A stretch of DNA of 64,000 bases from Parabacteroides sp. AD58 (GCF_023744375.2 NZ_CP146284.1:558001-622000); one strand, 5' to 3'; shown: positions 26,157 through 36,195, counted from the first letter of the stretch. Notes: generated by a model not told the origin, from the letters alone. Program-made: numbers and translations.

Positions 26157-27149
26157 ATGGATATGTATTTAGCAGACAAGCAACGGTATGAGCAGATGTC
26201 GTATCGCCGGTGTGGAAAGAGCGGACTGCTACTTCCTGCCATTTCGTTGGGCTTGTGGCATAATTTCGGGAGTGTGGATGTGTTCGAACAATTTAAGCAG
26301 ATTGCTTTTCGGGCTTTTGATCAGGGCATCACTCATTTTGATTTAGCCAATAATTACGGGCCGGTTTACGGTTCGGCTGAAGAGAATTTTGGCCGGATTC
26401 TGCGTAAAGGCTTAGGGGCTTATCGGGATGAGTTGCTGATCTCGACGAAGGCGGGTTACGATATGTGGCCGGGACCGTACGGAAACTGGGGCAGCCGGAA
26501 ATACCTGATGGCAAGTCTCGATCAGAGTCTGAAACGGATGGAACTGGAATATGTGGATATCTTCTATTCGCATCGCCCTGATCCGCTGACACCGATCGAG
26601 GAAACGATGGGCGCGCTGGCCGATATCGTACGCCAAGGCAAGGCGTTGTATGTGGGCATTTCCAATTATAATCCGGAACAGACGCGGGCTGCTCTGGCCG
26701 TACTGAAGGAGTATAAGGTGCATTGTCTGATTCATCAGGCGCGTTATTCGATGTTCGACCGTTGGGTGGAACCGGAATTATTGTCTGTTCTCGACGATGA
26801 AGGAGTCGGGATGATCGCCTTTTCTCCGCTGGCCCAGGGCTTGCTTACGGATAAATATTTGCAGGGCATTCCTGAAAATTCGAGAGCCGCGAAACCGACC
26901 GGGCATCTGAAACGGGAACAAGTAACGGCCGATAAGATCGCCCGTGCTGCCCGGCTGAATGAATTGGCGGCACAACGCGGACAGACATTGGCCGAAATGG
27001 CTTTGGCCTGGATTCTGCGTGACAAGCGGGTGACGAGCGTTCTGATTGGCGCCAGCTCGGTTGCTCAGCTTGATGATAACCTCAAAACATTGAACCACCT
27101 TGACTTTTCTACAGATGAATTGAAACAAATCGAATCGATATTAGTATAA
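26157..27149 (+). CDS. Aldo/keto reductase (YghZ/Gpr-like)
   Basis: An NADPH-dependent oxidoreductase with a TIM-barrel fold. The catalytic tetrad can be placed: D and Y in FDLANNYGP, K in LLISTKAGY, H in FYSHRPDP. The long insertion WPGPYGNWGSRKYLMASLDQ and the LWHNFG start match the YghZ group, which reduces L-glyceraldehyde 3-phosphate and methylglyoxal. The cofactor-binding end reads IGASSVAQLDDNLKTL. Length 330 is normal. ATG 26163 is an alternative start. Glutamine synthetase follows 17 bp later, so the two are probably co-transcribed although no metabolic link is evident. Confidence 0.92.
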   Translation: MDMYLADKQRYEQMSYRRCGKSGLLLPAISLGLWHNFGSVDVFEQFKQIAFRAFDQGITHFDLANNYGPVYGSAEENFGRILRKGLGAYRDELLISTKAGYDMWPGPYGNWGSRKYLMASLDQSLKRMELEYVDIFYSHRPDPLTPIEETMGALADIVRQGKALYVGISNYNPEQTRAALAVLKEYKVHCLIHQARYSMFDRWVEPELLSVLDDEGVGMIAFSPLAQGLLTDKYLQGIPENSRAAKPTGHLKREQVTADKIARAARLNELAAQRGQTLAEMALAWILRDKRVTSVLIGASSVAQLDDNLKTLNHLDFSTDELKQIESILV

Positions 27150-27166
27150 CCTTAGTAATTTAGTTA

Positions 27167-28672
27167 GTGATGGATAACAGTTTAGCATTGAACAAAAATG
27201 AGCTGGTAGCTTATTTGAAGAAGCCGGCTTCTCAGTTTACGAAAGAAGATATCAAACGCTTTATCGCGGAAAATGATATTGACATGGTTAATTTCATGTA
27301 TCCCGGCGGAGACGGCCGGCTGAAGACTTTAAACTTTGTGGTGAACGACCTGGCCTATCTGGATGAGATACTCAGCTGCGGCGAACGGGTGGATGGTTCC
27401 AGCCTTTTCCCCTTTATCGAGGCAAGCAGTAGCGACTTGTATGTCATCCCGAGATATCGTACGGCTTTTGTCGATCCGTTTGCTGAGGAGAAAACCGTAA
27501 CGATGTTGTGCTCGTACTTCAATAAAGACGGCGAGTTATTGGACAGTTCGCCGGAATATGTGTTGCATAAGGCCTGCGAATCTTTCCGAAAGGTGACAGG
27601 TATGGAGTTTCAGGCCATGGGCGAGCTGGAGTTTTATGTGATAGACGAGGCTCAGGATGACTTCCCGGCTGTTGATCAGCGGGGTTATCATGAATCAGCT
27701 CCGTTTGCCAAGAATAATGACTTCCGCACCAACTGCATGTTGAAGATAGCTCGTTGTGGCGGACAGATCAAATATGGTCATAGTGAAGTAGGAAACTTCT
27801 CGGATGACGGACTGAACTTCGAACAGAATGAGATCGAATTCCTGCCGGTTGCTGCTGAAGACGCGGCCGATCAGTTGATGGTTGCCAAGTGGGTGATCCG
27901 CAACGAAGCTTATAACTTAGGTTTGAATGTAACCTTCGCACCAAAGATCAGTATCGGTAAGGCTGGCTCCGGTTTGCACATTCACATGCGGATGATGAAA
28001 GACGGCAAGAACCAGATGCTGCAAGAAGGCGTTATTTCGGAAACAGCCCGTAAGGCTATCGCCGGTATGATGGATCTGGCTCCTTCGATTACAGCCTTTG
28101 GCAATACTAATCCGACTTCTTATTTCCGCTTGGTTCCGCATCAGGAAGCTCCGACTAATATTTGCTGGGGCGACCGTAACCGTTCGGTTCTGGTACGTGT
28201 GCCGTTAGGCTGGTCGGGAGGAAAAGATATGTGCGGACAGATTAATCCGGCCAGTACATCGGCTACTTATGATACGACGCAGAAGCAGACGGTAGAAATG
28301 CGCTCACCGGATGGCTCTGCGGATGTCTATCTGCTGATTGCCAGTCTGGCTGTCGCCTGCCGTCATGGTTTCGAGATGGAGAATGCCTTGGAAATAGCCG
28401 AGCAGACGTATGTCAACGTCAATATTCATAAGAAAGAGAACAAGGATAAACTGGCGAAGCTGAAGCAATTGCCGGACAGCTGTGTGGCCTCATCGAAATG
28501 TCTGGAGGAACAGCGTGCGGTATATGAGGAATACAATGTGTTCAGTCCGGGAATGATTGACAGTATCATCGCCCGTCTGAAGGCTTTTAAAGACGAGAAT
28601 ATCCGGAGTAAGGTGACCGACAACGAGCGGAAGATGCTCGAACTGGTTGAAACCTATTTCCATTGTGGTTGA
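27167..28672 (+). CDS. glnA: Glutamine synthetase
   Basis: It makes glutamine from glutamate, ammonia and ATP in the cytoplasm. At 501 residues it is a GSI-like enzyme of the length found in Bacteroidota, shorter than the 700-residue GSIII. Visible active-site segments include MGELEFYVIDE (metal-binding Glu), the glutamate-binding GSGLHIHMRM, NPTSYFRLVPHQEAPTNICWG and the MRSPDGSADVYL region. A Tyr-adenylylation site of the enterobacterial type is not apparent. It lies 17 bp after the aldo/keto reductase. Bacteroidota often carry more than one GS type, and whether this is the main one cannot be told. Confidence 0.93.
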   Translation: MMDNSLALNKNELVAYLKKPASQFTKEDIKRFIAENDIDMVNFMYPGGDGRLKTLNFVVNDLAYLDEILSCGERVDGSSLFPFIEASSSDLYVIPRYRTAFVDPFAEEKTVTMLCSYFNKDGELLDSSPEYVLHKACESFRKVTGMEFQAMGELEFYVIDEAQDDFPAVDQRGYHESAPFAKNNDFRTNCMLKIARCGGQIKYGHSEVGNFSDDGLNFEQNEIEFLPVAAEDAADQLMVAKWVIRNEAYNLGLNVTFAPKISIGKAGSGLHIHMRMMKDGKNQMLQEGVISETARKAIAGMMDLAPSITAFGNTNPTSYFRLVPHQEAPTNICWGDRNRSVLVRVPLGWSGGKDMCGQINPASTSATYDTTQKQTVEMRSPDGSADVYLLIASLAVACRHGFEMENALEIAEQTYVNVNIHKKENKDKLAKLKQLPDSCVASSKCLEEQRAVYEEYNVFSPGMIDSIIARLKAFKDENIRSKVTDNERKMLELVETYFHCG

Positions 28673-28809
28673 TGATGGCATAAGTGAATGAATGAGTGAA
28701 CATTTGGGTCCTGAAACTGGTTATCTAAATATAGAAACGCTTCAGGATAAAGCTCGTCAGCTTTCCAAACGTTCCTAATGATTGTTGAACGTATAAAAAG
28801 AGAAGAGCC
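28673..28809 (+). other. Gap between glnA and phoH with a 28-codon frame
   Basis: The 137-bp gap shows no promoter box that meets the consensus and no terminator. It contains an ATG-initiated frame of 28 codons (28692-28778, starting MSEHLGPE). Its coding status is unsupported; it could be a leader peptide or chance. Confidence 0.25.
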
Positions 28810-30135
28810 ATGGGAACAAAAAAGAATTTCGTGCTTGACACAAATGTCATCCTACATGATTACAAGTGTATAGAGAATTTTCAGGAAAACGATATTTATC
28901 TGCCGATTGTCGTACTGGAAGAGTTGGACCGCTTCAAGAAAGGGAGCGAGCAAATCAATTATAATGCGCGTGAGTTTGTGCGCGAACTGGATCTGATCAT
29001 CACCAACGATCTGTTTACCAAAGGCGCTTCATTAGGGCCGAATTTGGGAATGCTGCATGTAGTGACGGGCGATCCGTATCAGGATGCCGTGGCAAAGGCC
29101 TTTTCTGAGAAGACAGCCGACCATCGTATCCTGTCGTGTACGCTCTTCGTGGCGCAGCAGTATCCGGATATGCAGACTATCCTGGTGACAAAGGATGTCA
29201 ATCTGCGTATGAAGGCCCGCTCGTTGGGTATTAAGGTAGAAGATTACATCACCGACAAGGTGACAAACGTGGATATCTTCGAGCGCTCGCAAGAAACGTA
29301 TGAGGGTATTGATCCGGAACTGATTGACCGTATTTATGCGAACCCGGCAGGTATTGATGCCGACGAGCTCGACTTGAGTGCCAAGTTGTCGGCCAACGAC
29401 TGCTTTATCTTGAAGAGCGAGCGCAACTCGGTGTTGGCACGCTTCAATCCGTTCTCGCATAAGATCAAACGGGTTGACAAGAGTACGAACTACGGTATCC
29501 AGCCGCGGAATGCCGAGCAGAGCTTTGCCTTCGAAGTACTGAATGATCCGGAAATCAAGTTGGTGGCTCTTACGGGAAAAGCCGGAACAGGAAAGACCTT
29601 GTTGGCTTTGGCATCAGCACTGAAGCAGGCCGATCTGTATAAGCAGGTTCTGTTGGCCCGTCCGATTGTAGCTCTTGCCAATAAAGACTTGGGATTCTTG
29701 CCGGGCGACGAGAAACAGAAAGTAGCTCCGTATATGCAACCCTTGTTTGATAACCTGAATGTGATTAAAGGACAGATTCCGGTGAATGGCGCTGAAGCCC
29801 GCCGTCTCGACGAGATGCAGAAGAGCAATCAGCTGGTGATCGAAGCCTTGGCCTTTATCCGCGGACGAAGTCTTTCGGAAACCTACTTCATCGTGGATGA
29901 AGCCCAGAACCTGACGCCGCACGAGATCAAGACGATCATCACGCGTGCCGGCGAAGGAACGAAGATGGTCTTCACCGGTGATATCCAGCAGATCGACTCT
30001 CCGTATCTGGATGCGCAGAGTAACGGATTGGCGTATATGGTTGACAAGATGAAAGGGCAGGACCTGTTCGCTCACATCAATCTGGTGAAAGGCGAACGCA
30101 GTCAGTTGTCGGAACTGGCTTCTAATTTGTTATGA
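28810..30135 (+). CDS. PIN-PhoH fusion ATPase (PhoH2/YlaK-like)
   Basis: A 441-residue two-domain protein. The N-terminal PIN ribonuclease domain (about 5-150) shows FVLDTNVILHD and LEELDRFKKG with the conserved acidic residues. The C-terminal PhoH ATPase (about 230-441) has Walker A ALTGKAGTGKTLLAL and Walker B YFIVDEAQNLTPHE. Proteins of this layout act as RNA helicase-nucleases in mycobacteria (PhoH2), and the equivalent role here is inference. No antitoxin-like gene is adjacent. A GAGAAGAG purine stretch precedes the ATG. Confidence 0.93.
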   Translation: MGTKKNFVLDTNVILHDYKCIENFQENDIYLPIVVLEELDRFKKGSEQINYNAREFVRELDLIITNDLFTKGASLGPNLGMLHVVTGDPYQDAVAKAFSEKTADHRILSCTLFVAQQYPDMQTILVTKDVNLRMKARSLGIKVEDYITDKVTNVDIFERSQETYEGIDPELIDRIYANPAGIDADELDLSAKLSANDCFILKSERNSVLARFNPFSHKIKRVDKSTNYGIQPRNAEQSFAFEVLNDPEIKLVALTGKAGTGKTLLALASALKQADLYKQVLLARPIVALANKDLGFLPGDEKQKVAPYMQPLFDNLNVIKGQIPVNGAEARRLDEMQKSNQLVIEALAFIRGRSLSETYFIVDEAQNLTPHEIKTIITRAGEGTKMVFTGDIQQIDSPYLDAQSNGLAYMVDKMKGQDLFAHINLVKGERSQLSELASNLL

Positions 30136-30188
30136 TGAATAAAAGGCGATGTACGGACGGGCAGTATGGACTGCTGGCGGATTTTGTG

Positions 30189-30196
30189 TACTTTTG
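30189..30196 (+). promoter_or_regulatory. fhs promoter -7 box (TACTTTTG)
   Basis: TACTTTTG matches TAnnTTTG, 28 bp upstream of the ATG at 30224. Confidence 0.65.
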
Positions 30197-30223
30197 CCGA
30201 GAAATTAGCCTATAATAAGTTGT

Positions 30224-31891
30224 ATGAAAACAGACATTGAAATAGCAAGAGAGACTCCTCTGAAGAAGATCAAGGAAGTGGCGACTCAGTTGGGAATCCC
30301 ACGGGAAGAAGTGCAGAACTATGGTAAATACATGGCGAAGATTCCGATTCACCTGATTGATGATGCCCGGGTGAAGGAACATAACCTGATCTTAGTCACT
30401 GCCATCACACCGAACAAGGCGGGTGTAGGAAAAACAACCGTCTCGATCGGTCTGGCCCTGGCCTTGAACCGGCTGGGTAAAAAGGCCGTAGTCGCGCTGC
30501 GCGAGCCTTCGTTAGGACCGTGTTTCGGTATGAAGGGCGGAGCGGCCGGCGGCGGTTATTCGCAGGTATTGCCGATGGAGAATATTAACCTGCATTTTAC
30601 GGGTGATTTCCATGCGGTGACGTCGGCTCATAACATGATCACGGCGTTGCTCGATAATTATATTTATCAGAACCGCAACAGTTGTATCGGACTGAAGGAA
30701 ATCAAGTGGAAGCGTGTGCTCGACGTAAACGACCGCAGCCTGCGTAACGTGGTTACCGGACTGGGCGGAAGTGCGAACGGTGTCCCGACGGAAACCGGTT
30801 TTGACATTACGCCGGCCTCCGAAATCATGGCAATCCTGTGTCTGGCTTCGGATATTGATGACCTGAAGCGCCGCATCGGGAATATTCTGTTAGGTTACAC
30901 CTACGAGAACAAGCCTTTCACGGTGCGCGACCTGGGTGTGGCTGGAGCTATTACTGTCTTGCTGAAAGATGCCTTACTGCCGAACCTGGTGCAGACGACA
31001 GAGAACACGGCAGCTTTTGTTCACGGCGGTCCGTTTGCCAACATCGCTCATGGCTGTAATTCGGTCTTGGCGACGAAGATGGGACTGACGTTTGGTGATT
31101 ATACAATTACTGAAGCTGGTTTCGGTGCCGACTTGGGTGCGGAGAAATTCTTCAATATCAAATGCCGGAAAGCCGGTCTGTCGCCCAAAGTGACGGTGAT
31201 CGTGGCAACGGCACAGAGCCTGAAGTTACACGGCGGTGTGCCTGAAGCCGACATCAAGCAGCAGAATCTGGAAGGCCTGAAGAATGGACTGAAGAACTTA
31301 GACCGGCATATCGACAATCTGCAAGGCTTCGGTCAGCAGGTAATCGTGACATTCAACCGCTTTGCAACCGATACCGACGAAGAGATTGCGTTGGTGGCCG
31401 AGCATTGCCGGGAAAAAGGTGTGGGCTTTGCCCTCAATACGGTCTTTGCTGAAGGTGGAAAGGGCGGAGAAGAGCTGGCCCGTCTGGTGATCGATACGAT
31501 AGAACAGCATCCTTCGGCTCCATTGAAGTTCACTTATGAAGATTCGGATTCGGTCCGTACCAAGATCGAGAAAGTAGCTAAAGGTATTTATCGGGCTGGC
31601 ATGGTGACTTATACGACATTGGCCGAGAAGAAGATGAAACAGATCGATGAACTGGGCATCAGTCATTACCCGATCTGTATTGCCAAGACGCAGTATTCAT
31701 TCTCATCGGATCCGAAAGCCTATGGCGATGTGAAAGACTTCGAGTTGAAAGTACGTGATGTCGTCATCAACAACGGAGCCGAGATGATTGTCGTCATTAT
31801 GGGTGAAATCATGCGTATGCCGGGTTTGCCTAAAGAACCGCAGGCCAAGCATATTGATCTGGTAAATGGTCTGATTGAAGGTTTGAGTTAA
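30224..31891 (+). CDS. fhs: Formate-tetrahydrofolate ligase
   Basis: It makes 10-formyl-tetrahydrofolate from formate, THF and ATP, feeding one-carbon units to purine and methionine synthesis. The P-loop is in [18 protein letters not shown]; other family stretches are [34 protein letters not shown] and [16 protein letters not shown]. The 555 residues match the monofunctional enzyme. It is probably monocistronic, with its own promoter box and a terminator hairpin downstream. Confidence 0.97.
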   Translation: MKTDIEIARETPLKKIKEVATQLGIPREEVQNYGKYMAKIPIHLIDDARVKEHNLILVTAITPNKAGVGKTTVSIGLALALNRLGKKAVVALREPSLGPCFGMKGGAAGGGYSQVLPMENINLHFTGDFHAVTSAHNMITALLDNYIYQNRNSCIGLKEIKWKRVLDVNDRSLRNVVTGLGGSANGVPTETGFDITPASEIMAILCLASDIDDLKRRIGNILLGYTYENKPFTVRDLGVAGAITVLLKDALLPNLVQTTENTAAFVHGGPFANIAHGCNSVLATKMGLTFGDYTITEAGFGADLGAEKFFNIKCRKAGLSPKVTVIVATAQSLKLHGGVPEADIKQQNLEGLKNGLKNLDRHIDNLQGFGQQVIVTFNRFATDTDEEIALVAEHCREKGVGFALNTVFAEGGKGGEELARLVIDTIEQHPSAPLKFTYEDSDSVRTKIEKVAKGIYRAGMVTYTTLAEKKMKQIDELGISHYPICIAKTQYSFSSDPKAYGDVKDFELKVRDVVINNGAEMIVVIMGEIMRMPGLPKEPQAKHIDLVNGLIEGLS

Positions 31892-31923
31892 GTCAGACCT
31901 GTTGTTTTGAGATAGCATAAGCG

Positions 31924-31978
31924 CAGAGGCGCGGAAGCACGGTGAGTTGTATCAAGCAGCTGTGTTTTCGCGCCTCTG
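31924..31978 (+). terminator. Hairpin terminator between fhs and the DEAD-box helicase gene
   Basis: CAGAGGCGCG (31924-31933) pairs exactly with CGCGCCTCTG (31969-31978), extended inward by AA/TT and CAC/GTG pairs. It lies between convergent genes and overlaps no coding sequence; either strand could use it. Confidence 0.7.
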
Positions 31979-31985
31979 TCATGTT

Positions 31986-33236
31986 TTATGAATTCTGTGG
32001 TTTGCGTGACGGGCGTTTGTGGCCTCGTGAAGATGTATTTCTGCTTTTCTGTGTCCGGCCTTTCTTCCGGGTTCGGGTTTCGGGTTTGTATTCAGGTGTT
32101 TCACCGAACGACGGATCGATTGGGATTTTGTAGACTTCCTTGCCCAAGAAATCTTCAATACGCTTGAATCCGGTCTGTTCTTCTGGCGAAACAAAGGTGA
32201 TGGCCAAACCTTCTCCGTTTGTGCCGCGTGCGGTACGGCCGATGCGGTGTACATAATCTTCAGGATCATGTGGAATATCGAAGTTTACTACCAGGCGGAT
32301 ATCATTGATATCGATGCCTCGTGCGACGACATCTGTCGCCACCAGGATATCAATCTTTCCGTTCTTGAAGTCTTTCATTACTTCTTCGCGCTGCGACTGC
32401 TCGAGATCGGAATGCATCTCTGCCACATTGAACTTCATCCGCCGCAAGGTATTCGTCAGTTCTTTCACCTTGACCTTGGCCGAAGCGAAGATGATCACAC
32501 GCTGCGGGCGAGCCTTGCTGAAGAGATCTTCCAGAATCTTGATCTTCTGCGTGTCATAGCAGATATAAGCCGTCTGCAAGATGGTCTCCGGCGGACGGGA
32601 AATAGCCAGTTGTATTTCTTCCGGATTCTTCAGAATGGTTTCGGCCAGCGTCCGGATTTTGGGCGGCATGGTTGCCGAAAACATAATAATCTGGCAGGAA
32701 GCCGGCAGCTGCTTGTATATTTGCATGATGTCGTCGTAAAAGCCCATATCAAGCATGCGGTCGGCTTCGTCGAGAACGAAGTAGGAGACTTGCGAGAGAT
32801 CGACCGTGCCGAGCTTGATGTACGACAGCAGTCGTCCGGGAGTTGCAATCACAATGTCGGCGCCCATTTCAAGTCCGCGGCGCTGCTGTTCCCAGGCAAC
32901 GCCGTCTGTTCCGCCATAAATAGCGACAGCCGAAATGGGAACAAAATAGGTAAAACCCGCAATCTGCTGGTCGATTTGTTGGGCTAACTCGCGAGTCGGC
33001 GCCATGATAATGGCATTGACTGCATTGTCGGGGAAACCGCCTTTACTCAGTTCGTTGATGATGGGCAACACATAGGCGGCTGTCTTTCCTGTGCCGGTCT
33101 GTGCACAGGCTATAATATCTTTTTTAGCTAAAATAACAGGAATCGTCTGTTCTTGTACCGGAGTCGCCTCTTCAAAGTTCATGGCATCCAGTCCGTCCAG
33201 AATCGCATCTTCTAAGTTTAATTCGTCAAATCTCAT
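31986..33236 (-). CDS. DEAD-box RNA helicase (RhlE-like)
   Basis: An ATP-dependent RNA helicase of 416 residues. Motifs in order: Q motif (ATPVQEQTIP), I (AQTGTGKTAAYVLP), Ia (APTRELAQQI), II (VLDEADRML), III (FSATMPP), V (DVVARGIDI) and VI (HRIGRTARG). The C-terminus beyond about 375 is a basic tail (TRTRKKGRTQKS) typical of RhlE-type proteins that act in ribosome assembly or RNA turnover. It is transcribed alone, convergent with fhs. Confidence 0.95.
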   Translation of the reverse strand: MRFDELNLEDAILDGLDAMNFEEATPVQEQTIPVILAKKDIIACAQTGTGKTAAYVLPIINELSKGGFPDNAVNAIIMAPTRELAQQIDQQIAGFTYFVPISAVAIYGGTDGVAWEQQRRGLEMGADIVIATPGRLLSYIKLGTVDLSQVSYFVLDEADRMLDMGFYDDIMQIYKQLPASCQIIMFSATMPPKIRTLAETILKNPEEIQLAISRPPETILQTAYICYDTQKIKILEDLFSKARPQRVIIFASAKVKVKELTNTLRRMKFNVAEMHSDLEQSQREEVMKDFKNGKIDILVATDVVARGIDINDIRLVVNFDIPHDPEDYVHRIGRTARGTNGEGLAITFVSPEEQTGFKRIEDFLGKEVYKIPIDPSFGETPEYKPETRTRKKGRTQKSRNTSSRGHKRPSRKPQNS

Positions 33237-33270
33237 GTCTGTTCTTAAATGCGGTTCAAAGATACATCTT

Positions 33271-34104
33271 TTATTTCTTATTGTAATATTGGTTATAGAT
33301 TTTCTTGTATGTTCCGTCGGCTTTCAGCCGTTCCAGCCAGCAGTTGAGGCTGTCGCGCAGAAACGGTGAATCACTGCGCATGACCCACGACTCCAGCTGT
33401 GTAAAGCTGATGTCGGTCTGGATGTCGATTTCAGGATATTGATTAAGCAGCTGTTCGGCATTCTGCTGGTTGCAGACGGCAAAGTCGATGTCGCCTTTGG
33501 CTACCTGAATGATGAGCTGCTCGTCTGAATACAGTTCGTCTTCATGTACATAAATCGTATCACCAATTTCATGTTCAAGGTTGCGTAAGCGTAGTAAAGC
33601 CGGTGAGTTTTTGGGCAGATACAGTGTCTTTTTCCCTAAATGCAGCTGGTTTCTGATAGGTTGGATGCCATGATTGGCTTTGGCTGTACGCTGCACCAAG
33701 ACCTGACGGTTCAGGATGATTGGTTCGGTAAACAGATAATGTTCCTTGATTTCCGTAGTAATGGGAATGTTGCGGGCTATGACATCGACGGCCTGACGGT
33801 TGAGCAAGTCGAAGCTCTTGTCGAGTGTCATCTCGAGTTGCATCTGTACTTCCAGTCCGGAGACGCGGGCGATGGCCTGACACAGCTCATACTGGAAGCC
33901 GAGGATCGTATCGCCGTCTACGAAATAACCGGTCGGATTATACTCTGTCACCACGCGCAAGACGCCTTCCTGGCTGATCTCCGGATAATCGCGCGGAGAC
34001 AGCGGCTGCTTTTGCTGCCGATAAGACCACAAGTTCATCATCGTCACAACGACGAGCACAAGAAGGATAACATACACTAGTAGGATTTTTCGTGTCTTTT
34101 TCAT
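33271..34104 (-). CDS. Membrane-anchored family 3 substrate-binding protein (MltF N-domain-like)
   Basis: A 277-residue protein with an N-terminal membrane segment (ILLVYVILLVLVVVTMM) and a type-2 periplasmic binding domain (VLRVVTEYNPTGYF, then GFQYELCQAIARVSGLEVQ, and GDIDFAVCNQQNA). This resembles amino-acid-binding proteins and the regulatory N-domain of MltF, but the lytic transglycosylase domain is missing. No ABC permease is nearby, so it may be a regulator and not a transport component. Start: ATG 34104; a TTG at 34113 would overlap the porin gene by 4 bp. It follows the porin gene by 5 bp and is probably co-translated. Confidence 0.8.
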   Translation of the reverse strand: MKKTRKILLVYVILLVLVVVTMMNLWSYRQQKQPLSPRDYPEISQEGVLRVVTEYNPTGYFVDGDTILGFQYELCQAIARVSGLEVQMQLEMTLDKSFDLLNRQAVDVIARNIPITTEIKEHYLFTEPIILNRQVLVQRTAKANHGIQPIRNQLHLGKKTLYLPKNSPALLRLRNLEHEIGDTIYVHEDELYSDEQLIIQVAKGDIDFAVCNQQNAEQLLNQYPEIDIQTDISFTQLESWVMRSDSPFLRDSLNCWLERLKADGTYKKIYNQYYNKK

Positions 34105-34109
34105 CTTGA

Positions 34110-36182
34110 TCAATTATTGAACCGTACGGCAACGCCCATCTTCAATACCATCGGATTCAGCGGATAATGCGCCAGCGAGAAATAATTCGGAGCGACGAAC
34201 TTACTGCTCAGGTTATAAGCCGTGACGAAGAAGCGTGCCTGCTTCAGGTGGAAATTGACATAGGCATTGATGAGCGGATAATTGCCCACCTTTACTTCGT
34301 CCTGCACCTGGAACTGCTGGGTAGCCGCTTCATAATACGGAGCATAATAGGCCGTGTTGTAGTGCATATCGGCTCCGATCTGGACACTCAGCACTTTCGC
34401 CAGCTTGAACTTCAGGTACAAGTTGGTGTACACACTCAGGTCGGGCAGCGGAAGCACACTCTGGTCGCTGCTGATCTGATAGGCAAGTTCGTTTTCCCAG
34501 CCCAAAGCCCGGAAATGAAAGTCCTGTTTGAGGCGGGCCGTAATCACCTGGATGTTGCTGTCGTGCTGTTCGGGCTCGCCATTCTTACCGAAGTAAACAT
34601 AATTCTGGATACTTTCAACACCGGCCGAGATGCGTGTCTCGGTCGAAGCTAGGTTGATTTCGCCACCGGCATAAAACTGCTGGATGTTATTGAAGTCTTT
34701 GTCCCACCAGAAATAGCGCGAATGATAATGACGCTGGAAGAATGCCGGCGTGGTATTCTTGATATATGCGTTAGCCTTGATATAAGCGTCTTTCTTGAAG
34801 AGCTTGAATGATGTCTGCAATTCTCCATTGGCCCGGAATTCACCTACGTCGTCACCGATCACACAGAGTTCACCGCGGGCATTATAGGTGAGAAGCTGGC
34901 CTTGCCGCTTGTATAACTCCGCTCCGATGAAGGTCGAGAACTCATCGTAGGTCGCGATGTTGGCACCCTGGATGAAAGGAGGGGAGAATGAATTCAGGTT
35001 TGAATTGCCTTCCTGTGTATAATCCCGCTTGCCGTCCTGCATCTGATAACGGCGTTTCTCGAAGTCGATGAAAGCCGTCAGTCCGAACTTCACCCAGTTC
35101 TGGAAACCTTCGCGCAGGGAAAGGGCGAAGGTGTTCTTCATCTGCCAGTAATAATAGAGGTCGTTGAGGTTCTCGTCGTAGTTAAGCGGCAAACCCTGGT
35201 TGTAGAGCGTATCAATACCTGTACTGTTGGGTGCTGTGAACTGGCGGTTCATGTCTTCATACTGGAATGTATGGATGATGCTCGAGACCGGCACGAACAC
35301 TTCTTTGGCATAGCCTTCTTCGTCGGTCTCGTCTAAGGTGCGCATGAAGCCCAGGTTATAACGGTGTGTCAGGAAAAACTCTTTTCCCTGGATGCGGTTG
35401 AACACATCGGTGTATTTAACCGGATAGTCTTTCGGAACGATCTGCTTTTTCCCTTCTGCATAATCGTCTGGATTCGTCAGGACAGCATCATTCGTCAGAC
35501 CGCCGTTTTCGTGCGTTACATAGTTGAGTCCTCTGAAGTAGGCATTCAGTTCATAGCGGTCGGAACGGTAACTGCCGAACACCCGGTAATTGACCAGCTT
35601 GTTTCCGTTGGAATTATATTGACCGCGGCCATAGATATAGTCGAAGTCGCCACCGACATTGATTTTCTTCCCGAAGTTGATGGCGATGGTGCCGACCAGC
35701 TGCTCCTCCTTGTTGGTACTGCTTCCGCCTGTTGTGTACATGACATCGGTGAAAGGCGTTTTGGTATCATAGAAACGGGCGTTTTCGGGTGTTGTGATAT
35801 AATAATCGTAGGCATCGGCAAAGATAAAGTCGCGTGCTTCCTTCCGTTCGGTGAAGATACGCGTCTGCGCTGCCGATCCGAGGTTTGCCAAATAGCCGAT
35901 TGCCAATCCTTTCCCTTCTACCAAAGTACTGTTGGCCGTATTGAGGATACTTGTATCCATAGGCGCCATATAAGCGTCACCCAACAACGGCGTGAGCCGG
36001 TAGGCAATGACTTTCTTGCTCTTGAGTTCGGTGCTGTCGGCTATCAGCAGACTGTCCGGAACCTTATTGCTTCCTTTGGATAAGTTCGATAGGGAAAATC
36101 CACCTTTGCCTCCTCGCGGAGCCTGCGCAAGAAGACACGTGGGAATAAGAGTTAATATGAATAAATACAAACTGCGTTTCAT
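34110..36182 (-). CDS. Putative outer-membrane porin (Porin_10-like)
   Basis: A 690-residue outer-membrane beta-barrel. A signal peptide (MKRSLYLFILTLIPTCLLAQ) begins at ATG 36182. The open frame extends to 36239 but that part crosses the promoter and terminator. The mature protein has many alternating aromatic strands and ends in Asn-Asn after VLKMGVAVRFNN. The MDTSILNTANSTLVEGKGLAIGYL region with LANLGSAAQTRIF is typical of the Bacteroidota Porin_10 group, whose substrate is unknown. A TATCTTTG box ends 6 bp before the ATG, leaving almost no 5' leader. The binding-protein gene follows 5 bp downstream. Confidence 0.85.
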   Translation of the reverse strand: MKRSLYLFILTLIPTCLLAQAPRGGKGGFSLSNLSKGSNKVPDSLLIADSTELKSKKVIAYRLTPLLGDAYMAPMDTSILNTANSTLVEGKGLAIGYLANLGSAAQTRIFTERKEARDFIFADAYDYYITTPENARFYDTKTPFTDVMYTTGGSSTNKEEQLVGTIAINFGKKINVGGDFDYIYGRGQYNSNGNKLVNYRVFGSYRSDRYELNAYFRGLNYVTHENGGLTNDAVLTNPDDYAEGKKQIVPKDYPVKYTDVFNRIQGKEFFLTHRYNLGFMRTLDETDEEGYAKEVFVPVSSIIHTFQYEDMNRQFTAPNSTGIDTLYNQGLPLNYDENLNDLYYYWQMKNTFALSLREGFQNWVKFGLTAFIDFEKRRYQMQDGKRDYTQEGNSNLNSFSPPFIQGANIATYDEFSTFIGAELYKRQGQLLTYNARGELCVIGDDVGEFRANGELQTSFKLFKKDAYIKANAYIKNTTPAFFQRHYHSRYFWWDKDFNNIQQFYAGGEINLASTETRISAGVESIQNYVYFGKNGEPEQHDSNIQVITARLKQDFHFRALGWENELAYQISSDQSVLPLPDLSVYTNLYLKFKLAKVLSVQIGADMHYNTAYYAPYYEAATQQFQVQDEVKVGNYPLINAYVNFHLKQARFFVTAYNLSSKFVAPNYFSLAHYPLNPMVLKMGVAVRFNN

Positions 36183-36187
36183 CGGGG

Positions 36188-36195
36188 CAAAGATA
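36188..36195 (-). promoter_or_regulatory. Porin gene promoter -7 box (TATCTTTG), immediately before the ATG
   Basis: On the minus strand TATCTTTG fits the consensus and ends 5 bases before the ATG at 36182. Transcription normally starts a few bases after this box, so the mRNA may be leaderless. Confidence 0.6.

Noticed and set aside
28692..28778. 28-codon frame as a leader peptide for the PIN-PhoH gene
   Set aside because: No ribosome site, promoter box or attenuator is visible; kept only as a note on the gap.
28810..30135. PIN domain as part of a toxin-antitoxin pair
   Set aside because: The PIN domain is fused to a PhoH ATPase and no small antitoxin gene lies upstream.
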